Origin: Onchocerca lupi
Lineage: Eukaryota > Nematoda > Chromadorea > Rhabditida > Onchocercidae
Assembly: GCA_028564675.1 (NCBI GenBank)
Contig: JAOVVO010000107.1
Coordinates: 62,001-126,000 of the forward strand
Direction: 5' to 3'
Length of the DNA: 64,000 bases
Position numbers and translations under genes: made by a program. The notes beneath the pieces were generated by a model that ran no database searches, was not told the origin of the DNA, and saw nothing but the letters and a program-made list of their open reading frames with translations. Of the stretch, positions 38,101-47,592 are shown piece after piece (the first letter of the stretch is position 1; every line of letters starts with the position of its first letter).

Positions 38101-39224
38101 TACGTCAATCATAGACGAAATTAAAGTATTGCCAGCCATAAGTTACGTCATCCGTCGGGGAAATTCGTGAAATGCGTGAAATTAAAATACCAGTGTAACA
38201 TACCATGAATTACGTTAATCATGGAGGGAATTTGATGTACGAAATTGATGAGTTAAGTTGAAAGTAAAATCTGCAACGAGACGTGACTTACGTCAGTCAT
38301 GACGAATTTCGGAAAGTGAAATTAAGGTATTACTATGAACAGTCGTGATTTACGTCAATCGTAGGGAAAAGTTGATGAGTAAAATTGGTAAATGAAAGTT
38401 AAAGTATTAATTCAACGAGCCAAGAGTTACGTAAGTCATACAGGAACTCGTTGTGTAAAATTGAAATATTACTGTAACGAATTCACAGATATTTCTTTTC
38501 ATATGTATAATGATGGATTTAAGAAAATTCCACTTCCTTGCAATTTAAATGCTCATTTTATTCTAGAATTTTGAATTTTTGATAAAATTAACATAATCAG
38601 TAGTCGAATTCAATTATCAGAATAACTTTCTTTATAAAGAAATCTTCTAATGAAACTGTCGTTGGCAGAATTCGACAATTAATTGCTTAATTTAAAAGTT
38701 TATTCTGATGAAATTTATTAGAAGTTTATTCTGATATGCAGTGATAATTTTCTGATTTCTGATTTCTTTCTCTTTTTTTTTTTTTTTTCAATATCACGAA
38801 TATAAGAATACCAATAATTTTTTGTTTCTTTTAAATTTATCATTTCGATTTCGATTTTTATAGCGCTTTTCTTACATATTATTTTTACTTATATATTATT
38901 ATTATGGATTTAAAATTGTAATTGCAGATTTATTAAACATGTAATGAATGTTGTTATCGGTATGTAAGACAGAAATGATCTTGCATATTAATTTTATTTC
39001 GAATTGTGTTTTTTATTTTGTCCATAGAAAAAATTCCAGAATCTCATTTTGAAATTGTTTTGAATTCCGATCATATTTCAAATACTAAAGCGAAAAATTT
39101 ATGAAAATTTGAAAATTTGACAAAAAATTTCATTCCAATTAAAATTGTTAACTTTCTCGAAAAAAAGGAAAGAAAAAAAGCCTAACCTGTTGCTAATTGA
39201 TGATTGCCGTTGGATTAGATTCAT
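32119..39224 (-). CDS. cky-1: bHLH-PAS transcription factor, NPAS4/dysfusion/CKY-1 orthologue
   Basis: Ten exons: 39224-39187, 36258-36065, 35712-35561, 35240-35049, 34824-34610, 34265-34159, 34005-33837, 33308-33092, 32817-32760, 32465-32119. All junctions close in phase to about 562 residues. The basic region and helix-loop-helix at about 13-66 (RSTRGASKYRRDQIN, then LLPLTD, then QVMSLVCIYIRKQNYL) closely match NPAS4 (RSTKGASKxRRDQIN). PAS-A is at about 98-190 (RGFLLMITKFGKIVYISDNA, CQGDSIYDLIDHRDH). PAS-B is at about 240-355 (VHYLGYKNEELIDKSWYQFL, SWLWLHTVFTVRNN). The acidic C-terminus (DLSGDLDEFFEEME) may activate transcription. The family works as a heterodimer with ARNT-type partners (AHA-1 in nematodes). 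The first exon is only 38 bases (MNLIQRQSSISN plus AG) and is separated by a 2.9 kb intron; the AG+A join restores the Arg of the basic region. That exon was chosen because donor, phase and residue all fit; it is the least certain part. Confidence 0.92.
36428..36606. repeat. Imperfect ~95 bp tandem duplication in bHLH-PAS intron 1
   Basis: AAAAATGCTCGAATTATTTC then CATTCTGAT, ATTCTGACA, TATTTTGATTCTTGAT and ATATTAAG appear twice in the same order, at about 36428-36520 and 36529-36606, the second copy being shorter. Confidence 0.8.
38090..38475. promoter_or_regulatory. Array of six TTACGTCA-like motifs in bHLH-PAS intron 1
   Basis: A degenerate ~65-75 bp repeat carries one CRE/bZIP-like core per unit: TTACGTCA at 38100-38107, 38143-38150, 38288-38295 and 38350-38357; TTACGTTA at 38210-38217; TTACGTAA at 38427-38434. 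Flanking words such as AATCAT and AAATTAAAGTATTACTGTAAC recur but are less conserved than the core. TTACGTCA/TGACGTAA binds CREB, ATF and C/EBP-type factors in animals. The array lies about 0.8-1.1 kb inside the first intron, downstream of the start exon. Enhancer function is inference. Confidence 0.55.
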
Positions 39225-39714
39225 ATGAAGTTAATATTATCAGTTAGTCGTTTGATCAGTATGAAATTTTCGATAGGTGATAGAAGAGCCAATTGTCAAT
39301 TGTTATCCTCAAACTTCAGCGCCGAAATTTTGTTGTCGTGACCCGACCTGACCAATTCGACAAAATTCTGATCTGTCAACTCATTCTGTCCACTGCAATA
39401 ATTTCCTTCTCTTCCTATCAAACAGGGATGTGACGTCATAATGGTCAACAAATCGAAAAGTTTGACTCATTGAGGAAGGAGGAACTACGTAATGGTCATT
39501 TTACGAACTTTACGTATCGCTCCATTAATCCATCTTGTTGTGTAACTAACTATCTATACAAATACTTTTCTATACTAAATCTCATATTCTCTTTTACATT
39601 TGTGTTTTCCAAAAGTAAACTAAAATCACCAGGAAATTTACCAAGAAAACCGGTCATACAATTATACGAAATTTCGATAAGTAAACAAAAATTTTGCACA
39701 AAAGTACGGCGGAC

Positions 39715-39757
39715 CTAAACTAAACTAAACTAAAACTAAAACTAAAATTAAAACTAA
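39715..39757. repeat. (CTAAA)n / (CTAAAA)n simple repeat
   Basis: Runs of AACTAAACTAAAACTAAAAC. It differs from the nematode telomere unit TTAGGC. Confidence 0.85.
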
Positions 39758-40029
39758 ATTCTTGAGAATTTAAAACAATCATTCACTTCCTACGAATCAC
39801 TCTTATATGTCCAATATTAGGGAAAACGAATGCCGAAAAAAAGAAAAATCCGGAAATTTTTAATTTTTTTTTTCTCTGTAGGAAATAGAATTCAAAAGAA
39901 AAGCCAAGAAATTTTCCAACTTTTTATCGATTTAAAAAATTGATTAGTAAAGATTGATTGAGAGATTTATCATAAATATATACAATTAATTTTCCATAAT
40001 AAATCATTCTACCAAGGAAATTAAATTTC

Positions 40030-40030
<1 letters not shown>

Positions 40031-40069
<39 letters not shown>
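40031..40069. repeat. Poly-A tract of about 39 bases
   Basis: Uninterrupted A run upstream of the mitochondrial IF-2 gene. Confidence 0.95.
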
Positions 40070-40071
<2 letters not shown>

Positions 40072-40339
40072 ATAATGTTACAATGGAAAAATGATAATCA
40101 AATGGAATGAATTGTTAATGATCAGTCTGAATATTCAGCAATATATCATTGATGATCTTGATTTTAATGATCTGTGATCAGTAATCAATAATCATTTACA
40201 TAATTCTTTTATTTTGAAAATATTGAAAATACTAAGATAGGCTACTTATTTGATGATAAATTGCAATTGAGAAACTTCAATTCTGAATTTATCAGCCCTT
40301 CTCATTAATTATACCATTGCAATTCTTGTTAATTTGAAA

Positions 40340-40590
40340 TTATTAAAAATCTGAACTTTAACCCAAAATGAGCAGATTTCAACCTGAATTTTTTATTTAA
40401 TATGACCGAACTCAATCTGAATTTTAATCCAAAAGTGACCGAAGCCAATCTGAATTTTAGTCCGAGATGACCAAATTCAATTTCAATTTCAATCCAAAGT
40501 GACCGGGACTCGACGTGGATTTTAGCCTGAAATGACCACGAAACAGCCTGAATTCTAGTCCGGATTTTGATTCGAAATGACCGGACCACT
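40340..40590. repeat. 33 bp-period degenerate repeat, about 7 copies
   Basis: The plus-strand unit is roughly AATGACCGAATTCAATCTGA followed by ATTTTAGTCCGAA. Because the period is a multiple of three, the minus strand stays open for 86 codons and would read as an 11-residue repeat (FGLKFRLxSVx). No splice or family evidence supports translation. It ends about 310 bases upstream of the IF-2 ATG. Confidence 0.8.
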
Positions 40591-40898
40591 ATCAGGTACG
40601 AATAATTTATTCAATTTGAACTTAGCTTGTTTTGAAATGGCACTAACGAGCGATTTTCGGCAACTTAACATTGAACCTGTCAATTCGGGAGAGAGAGAAG
40701 ATCCATTCAGGTACCACGATTAGCGAAGATAATTGTATTCTAGGTGTGGTTTGAGTATTAAATCCCGCTACTGGCGGGGAATCTAAGAAACCTCGAGGGG
40801 ATAAGATATGCATATTTCGGATAATTTTATGTTTTGCAGTGAAAAAAATGATGGAAATGACAAGAAAATAAATAATAATTTGAATTTATTGCTTAAAA

Positions 40899-43800
40899 AT
40901 GCGGCAATTGATGCATCTATGCACTATACGATGGATATTCGTTGGCTCACATCGATTTCTCAAATTATCACCAAAATGTTATCCCAAACATAAACGAAGG
41001 AAATTTATCGATCCGATCGTTGTTGATAAAACGCCTAGTAAGAAGAAGATTGTTGAAATTTATGAAGATATGAAACTTGGGTAAGTTGCTTTGATAACTT
41101 GCTATGGATATATTCATGTGAACTTATCGTAATGATAAGTTGCTTTGATAAAAACATTGCATTGCTCATGAATCTAATGATAGATATGAAATTAAGATAC
41201 TGAAAGAAATCCTCGTCAATTTGTTATAAAAGAATAAATTTGACTTCTTCATAGACATATTTTAAATATCATTTTTCTTTATTTAGATCAAACTGTTTCC
41301 AGTTGTATTTTTCAAGTTTCCAGTTCCAAATATGTCAGATTAATATTGCACGCTACTGTTCCGTGAAAAAATTCACTGGAAAATTTTCACTTGTTCAAAT
41401 TTCTTTACAATTTCAGAGAACTGGCCAAAATATTAGACAGTTCTGAAGAAGAAATTTTGCAAATCCTCAAGAATTTGAACAAATCACCCAGGAGCAACAG
41501 CGAAAGTACTTTATTTACATAGTCATTGGATTATCAACTGCACAATTTTTAAATTTATAGTTCCCGGAATCAAACTTCAACTTTTCTTTTTATAGATATT
41601 TGTCTCGACTAGATTTTATTCGAATAACATCGAGTTATGTTTCTTTTTTTCAGTACTGGATATGTCTACAATTACCACTGTAGTTGGAGCTTTTGGTTTG
41701 AAACCAAAACTGGTAGCACAACCTCGAAATATTGTCAGTGATGATTCAGAATTGGATGCCTTTCCACAGTTAGTTTTATCCTTATTTGGAAATCTTTTCG
41801 CATTTTATTATATTAAGTCAAGTTTTCATGTGATATAATCAGATTAATTTTAGTAGATATTTATATTTTCAAACTGACTTCCATTTAAGACTTTCATTCT
41901 CTTTGCGTTCATTTGCTAGTATAGAATATTACTTTTTTTTTTCCTTTCAGGTCACCACCTCCGGAAGATGAATTGAGAAAACGTGCGCCGGTAATCACCA
42001 TAATGGGACATGTTGATCATGGAAAAACAACGCTGCTTGATTGTCTAAGACATTCTCGAATTGTGGAAAGCGAATATGGTGGCATTACACAACATATCGG
42101 CGCTTTCACGCGTGTGAAATTTTGTTTTTGTTAAATCTAATGGCTTTATGCAAATACATGATATCAATGTAAAATCGAATTCATTTTATAAACGTCTGAT
42201 GATTTCTTTCATATAGGAATATTTACATGTTGCAAAGCATGGGAAATCTCGATATCATGCAGTGTAAACTGCAAGTTTACATTTATTTGTATTGCAGTAA
42301 AAGAAAAAGATTGTGAGATCACGTTTTTGGACACGCCTGGCCATGCGGCATTTGCCAAGATGCGAGAACGTGGCGCTCAATCAACTGATATAGTTGTTCT
42401 AGTGGTTGCTGCTGATGATGGTGTAAACGAACAAACAATACAGTCGATAAAGTAGACTCTGTTATTTTTATTTTAATTTAGCAAAGTTGTTCAGCGTAGC
42501 TGAAAATATGATAAATTTATGCAGTGGAGTTATTACTTATATGTGTCATTTGCTACTCAGATACTTTGAATTGTTTCCCCGTCAGTCGAAATTTAAGATT
42601 GAGATATAAAGATTCTGTTTTCATTCATCAACTTTATAAATCTATAATAATAAAATGATTTATTCAAAATTGTTAAATCTTTTATTTTTTTCAGTTATGC
42701 AAAACAAGCAAATGTGCCGATTGTTGTTGCCATCAATAAAATTGATAAGGCTAATGCTAATGTTGTGAGTGTTTTTAGTTTTTTTTTTTTTTTCGGATAA
42801 TCTGGGAACGAATCAATTTCGAACTAAGATTTTATTTATGTAAATTTCAAATTTATAGATGCAAGCTAAACAGTCACTTGTGAAACATGGTATTTTGGTG
42901 GATGACCTTGGTGGTGATGTATTATGTGTTGAAATTTCAGCTCTGCAGAATAAAAATGTGGATCAATTAAAGGTAGTCGCTTTTCTAACTCCATTCGTTT
43001 ATTTTATTTCAGTGATTGTTTCACTAAAAATCATCGAAATATGAGATAATATTACCAAGGAGAAATTTCAATGACAATTAAAAATTATTTAGGAAGCAAT
43101 CTTGTTGCAAGCTGAGGATATGAATTTGCGTTCAACTTGGAATGGATTAGTAGAAGGGATTGTAATTGAGTCAAAAATCCAGAGCGGTATGTTTTACCTA
43201 TTTAAGAAAGCTACTATTCGAATATCTGATGAAGATGATGAAAGTCATGATGCATGGACTGAGCTTACTTTTATACTTATAAAAATTTCATGTAGAATTG
43301 GAGCACTTTTCTCTTTTTGATCAGTTGAGATTAAAGGATTCATAAGAGATAGATTTAGATTAGTGATTAGCTACGGCATCATATTTAAAATATAGCCTCC
43401 GTATATCTGCTGTAACATTATTGGAATATGCACTGAATTAAATAGCTGATAATATTTCGATGGAAATCAGTTCAACTTTTAGAAAGTAAATAGAGATATT
43501 AATTGGAAAAAGATATACTTCAAGTTATTTTCATTATGTTCTTATCTTCTTTTTAGTTTTATCCTTTCTAGTTTTTATCCCCCATATTTTCTTTCTAATA
43601 ATTCAGGTATTGGAAAGGTTTGTACAATGATTGTTCAGCGTGGGACTCTCGTAAAAGGTGCAGCACTCGTGGCTGGAACATCTTGGGCTAGGGTTTGTTG
43701 TCTGCTTTACTGCACGTAAAGAAGTGTCATACATATATTTTCCTATCATCTGTATATTTTTGTTTGTTTTGAACATAGTTTACATCATAATTACTAATTA

Positions 43801-46010
43801 ATCTTGATATAATGATTCTAAAAAAATATAAACGACAAACTTTACTCAAAATTACAAAATATTATGCCATTTTTTAAAATTATAGGTTCGCGCAATGCGT
43901 GATGAATTTGGCCGTGAATTAGCGAAAGCTGTCCCAAGTACGCCGGTAGTTGTTGCTGGCTGGCGAGAAAATCTGCCTACGCCAGGAGAACGAATTCTGC
44001 AATTGGAAAATGAACGAAGGGCTCAAGAAGTTGCTCATTATAGATTGAAGAAAGAAACGAATAAAAAAATGGAACAAGATTGGGTGAGTCATGCTGCAGG
44101 ATTACTGAACTATTTTTGATACTAATTATAATGAAGTTGCGAGAATTCGACCAGAAGTAGTTATCTTAATTTGTAAGTTTATGATTTCTCTTTGTAGTTT
44201 TATTTGTTTAAGAATCTTTATTTCAGAAAACAACCGAACACCGAATTGAAAAAGAAAGAAAGGAGTATTTAGAAAATCGTCGTAAATTGTTAGATGCTGG
44301 TTTCCGTACTGGTTCCACATTGCGCCTAATCGTTCATAAAGTAAATTATATAATAATTTATCGGAATTGAAATTAGTTCGTGGTGACTGATGTTTTAATT
44401 AACTATCAAGTCTTCAGAATTGAAGTATTCAAAGGGTTTTGTTCAGGAACAGAAGTATCAAAAAGATACTGGAAATCAAAATCCATACGTAAGATTGATG
44501 CTAAAAACTGATGTTGATGGAACTCTGGAAGCCATCCTAAATGTTTTGGACACTTACAATTCGAAAGAAGTTGAATTGGATATTGTAAAGTTCGATGTTG
44601 GGCCTCCTAGTGAGAGTGATATCAAATTAGCAAAGGATCTTGGAGGTGTGCACTATTTCATTGTACTTGATTTAGATTTATATTCAAAATAGAGAATCAC
44701 TAAAAATTTTTTGTTCAAAAACAAGGAGGAGAGAAGCATTAAACATAATTTCCCTAATTTTTCCCATAAGGAGAGATTATGTTTAATGCTTCTCAGTATT
44801 GATTCCTGAAGAAACTTTCATTCAGAAATAGTTTATTCATGCGGTAGATTAAATTAAAAAAATCAGTGGAGAAATTTAAGTCTCAAATTTGAGCATAACA
44901 GTCGTTTCCAAACCAGTCACTGGGAAACGCCTTTATGATTAGCATTCTGTGCTACACTTAATTATGCTGTAATTTTTGCACTTAAATGAAATTGATTAAA
45001 GTTGATATTCTTGAAAAATCATGTGGATTCTGATATTTGAATATATTTTGCAGTTGTGCTTTACTGTTTTAATGTACAAGTACCATCTGGATTGAAGCGT
45101 ATTGCTGAACAGTTAGGTGTGGAAATTAATTGCTTCAACGTCATTTATCGTTTGGTAGAAGATTTGAAAAATCGTTTATCGAATTGCCTTCCGGAAGAAG
45201 TGACGTTTGAACAAGTCGGCGAAGGACATGTAATAAAAAGTTTTTCGGTAATCGTTGAGCGAAAGAAGCAGTCGATTGCCGGCATTCTAGTAGATTGGGG
45301 TACCATCAATAAGTAGGTTTTTGTTTTTTTGGATTTCATGTTTCGCTATGAAGTCTCAATTTTATCTTATTTTTTTCTCTTTGAAGTGCTCAAGGACATC
45401 TAGTCCGTTGATCTTGATGACTTGTTAGTTTTTCGGAATCTTAGACGAAGTTTCAGTTTAAATCTTCAATCAAATGAAATTTTCGAATTTGTGGACTTTT
45501 TATATAAAAGAAAATTTTGGAAAAGTTCTTTTAAATAAGTTTAAAATAGGACTTTAATTATTTGAATCATCCAGAATCTCACTTGCATTTGCAGATCAGA
45601 CTCATTGAGGGTACTAAGAGGCACGACTGTTATTTTTGAGGGACCTATACGTTCGATGCGCATTGGAACACAGGTCATTTTTTTTTTCTTTGAATCGTAG
45701 AATAGTGTTCGGGTAATCAAACCTAAGTGTATTTATGAACAAGATTTAGTTCGGGAATTCTTTTACTGAATTATTTTACAGTATATCTGCAGTCAGTTTG
45801 ATTAAATAAAACATGCTGTTAAGCGATAATCGAGAAAATTGTGTAAATTGATCAAATGCACTTAAGGTAGTAAGTTCGGCAGGCAAAAACGAAGAGGTGG
45901 GTGTTGCTGTGTCGAATGAAAAAATCGTTTTCAAAGAGGACGATATTGTTGAAACGTATCGAGAAGTAAGAGTAAAAAAGGATATCAGTTGGAATCCTCC
46001 GGGTTTTTAA
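40899..46010 (+). CDS. MTIF2: Mitochondrial translation initiation factor IF-2
   Basis: Delivers formyl-Met initiator tRNA to the mitochondrial small subunit and hydrolyses GTP on subunit joining. Fifteen exons: 40899-41080, 41417-41505, 41654-41768, 41951-42111, 42298-42451, 42695-42764, 42859-42972, 43093-43186, 43607-43692, 43886-44083, 44227-44340, 44447-44645, 45054-45312, 45595-45673, 45867-46010. All junctions close in phase to 685 residues. The N-terminus MRQLMHLCTIRWIFVGSHRF is basic and hydrophobic, as in a mitochondrial presequence. GTPase motifs: G1 GHVDHGKTT (148-156), G2 GGITQHIGAF, G3 DTPGHAAF (from 194), G4 NKID (248-251) and a G5-like EISAL. Domain II (GLVEGIVIESKIQSGIGKV), an IF2 linker and the C-terminal domain (VRLMLKTDVDGTLEAI; GTTVIFEGPIRSMRIGTQ) follow. 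The size and the lack of bacterial N-domains fit the mitochondrial form. AATAAA occurs at 46047-46052 and 46151-46156. Confidence 0.95.
42263..42281. repeat. Small hairpin before IF-2 exon 5
   Basis: TGTAAACT-GCA-AGTTTACA, perfect 8 bp arms with a three-base loop, ends 16 bases before the exon 5 acceptor AG. Confidence 0.6.
44731..44794. repeat. Inverted repeat with perfect 19 bp arms in IF-2 intron 12
   Basis: The left arm GAGAAGCATTAAACATAAT (44731-44749) is the exact reverse complement of the right arm (44776-44794). The 26 bases between can extend the stem by about six more positions (TTCCCT against GGAGAG, with wobbles and one mismatch), leaving a loop of about 14. The shape resembles a small pre-miRNA or a short foldback element. 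There is no coding frame across it. Confidence 0.65.
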
Positions 46011-47592
46011 TTCCATATTGGAAGAACGTAACCTAATTTGGACTGGAATAAAAAAATATTTGCTGGTCACAAAAGTTTGGTGATATGTTGCTATATTTGT
46101 AAGAAGATATGTAAATCAGTGTTGAGATTTATAAAATTTAAATATTGCTGAATAAATGAATTATGAATTTCTTTACTGGAAAGACCACTTATGATAGTCT
46201 ACAAAACATAAAAACACGGAATTACACACTCTGAAAGAACAATTTGCATCATTGAAACATATCAAATGTTGATTTGAAATCTAAAATGACCTAAGCCGTG
46301 TCAGAAATGACTAGTCAATTAAACTGACTGTCTCGTGTTATAAGAGTTTATTGCTTTTCGTTTCTCAGAAAAAAAAAATATATAAACCTGATGGTTTTTA
46401 AACAGTTTATACATGCATCTTCTGGATTCCTTTCCTTTTTATTACGTCATCTGTAATAAATTGTGAGGATCAACTTAGATAAATAAGAATCACAAAGAAT
46501 GTAGAAAAATCACATTATGCACTATAGAAAGAACTTAATTACAGATAGAGCACTGATACATATGAAGGCCATACATATGCTGGAAGAAAATTACAAAAAT
46601 AGGCACTAATATGTCATGAGTTAATGGCATGTTTACTTATATGGCGATACTAAAACATCGAAATTTTTTTCTTAAATTTAAACACCTTAAATTTCAATAT
46701 ATGAACTTTAGTCGAACGAAAACATATTCACATGCCCACAAACATGTGTAGAGAAATGCGGAAATTTGTTAGAATTTTAAAAAAATACTTCTTCGAAAGT
46801 TTGTTAAACTCAAACATTGATGGATAGGTAGTTAAAAATCAAAATAAAATTAAATCCAGTAAAAAACTGAAATTTACATATGAGTCAAGATAAAAATCGC
46901 ATCCTGAGCATAAAAACTGTAAACGTCCTTTCTAACTGTCCAAAAAGATCTTGTCAGGACAAATGAAGAGGCGTTGAAAGGCATCTTCAATATTAGTTAA
47001 AATTGTCAACACCTATAAATATTACGCCTTTTGATCTCAAAACTTATAAATATTACCAATGTAACAGAATTTTTGCATTGCTGAATCAATATCACATAGC
47101 AAAACATAGTCAATAACTTTTTGTTACACAATAAACAGTAAGGTCATTTAAAATACTTTCAAAGCATAAAAATTTAAAACTAAAAGATTTACGAATAGTA
47201 CAAGGCACAACAAGGTGATTATTTCAAATGATATGAATGCATCACAATTTCTTAGAATATGTAAATAGCATAAATAATAAAAATATTAAACAGATTTTAC
47301 AACAAAAAAAAAAAAAAAATTCAAGTAATTTATAACTTAATGGATTTTTTTTTTCAAATATTTCGATATTAAAAAAAAGAAAAAAAATGGAAGAATCAAA
47401 AGTATTGATTAAAAAAACAAAAAAACAAATACAGTTTTTGAAGCGAAATCTCCTATCATTTTTGGAAGATCGGTATTCAAAAAAGCAATACACAAATTAC
47501 ACAACTTAAAAAGAAAAAAAAAACAATTCAGGGAACTATAAAATCGAAATCTTCCCAAATTCGTTCGTGATCATTGTTTCATTTTTATTTAT
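46011..47592. other. Convergent interval between the mitochondrial IF-2 and WD40 scaffold genes
   Basis: 1.6 kb of 3' flanks. Two AATAAA signals for IF-2 lie at its left end (46047, 46151). The rest is A/T-rich with no supportable exon; the open frame at 47242-47493 (minus) is Phe/Leu-rich low-complexity sequence. Confidence 0.6.
46047..46052 (+). terminator. Candidate poly(A) signal for mitochondrial IF-2
   Basis: AATAAA 37 bases after the stop codon; a second copy lies at 46151-46156. Confidence 0.5.

Larger units (their letters stand above)
39225..40898. other. Divergent promoter region between the bHLH-PAS and mitochondrial IF-2 genes
   Basis: 1.7 kb separating two divergently transcribed genes. 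Contains a CTAAA-type simple repeat, a 39-base A tract and a 33 bp tandem repeat (40340-40590). An acceptor-like TTTTGCAG at 40832-40839 sits 59 bases before the IF-2 ATG and is a plausible trans-splice site. An open frame at 39470-39718 (82 codons) and an ATG at 40637 with a donor-like AG|GTACCA have no supported continuation. Confidence 0.6.

Noticed and set aside
38392..38574. Plus-strand frame of 60 codons
   Set aside because: It starts in the TTACGTCA repeat array inside an intron and shows no protein features.
39715..39757. CTAAA run as telomeric repeat
   Set aside because: Nematode telomeres are TTAGGC; this unit is different and internal.
40329..40589. Minus-strand 86-codon frame with 11-residue repeats as a gene
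   Set aside because: It is fully explained by a 33 bp tandem repeat; no splice links, signal peptide or family match.
40637..40705. ATG with downstream AG|GTACCA donor as the first exon of mitochondrial IF-2
   Set aside because: Joining it to the acceptor at 40839 gives an early stop; the ATG at 40899 gives a good mitochondrial presequence without it.
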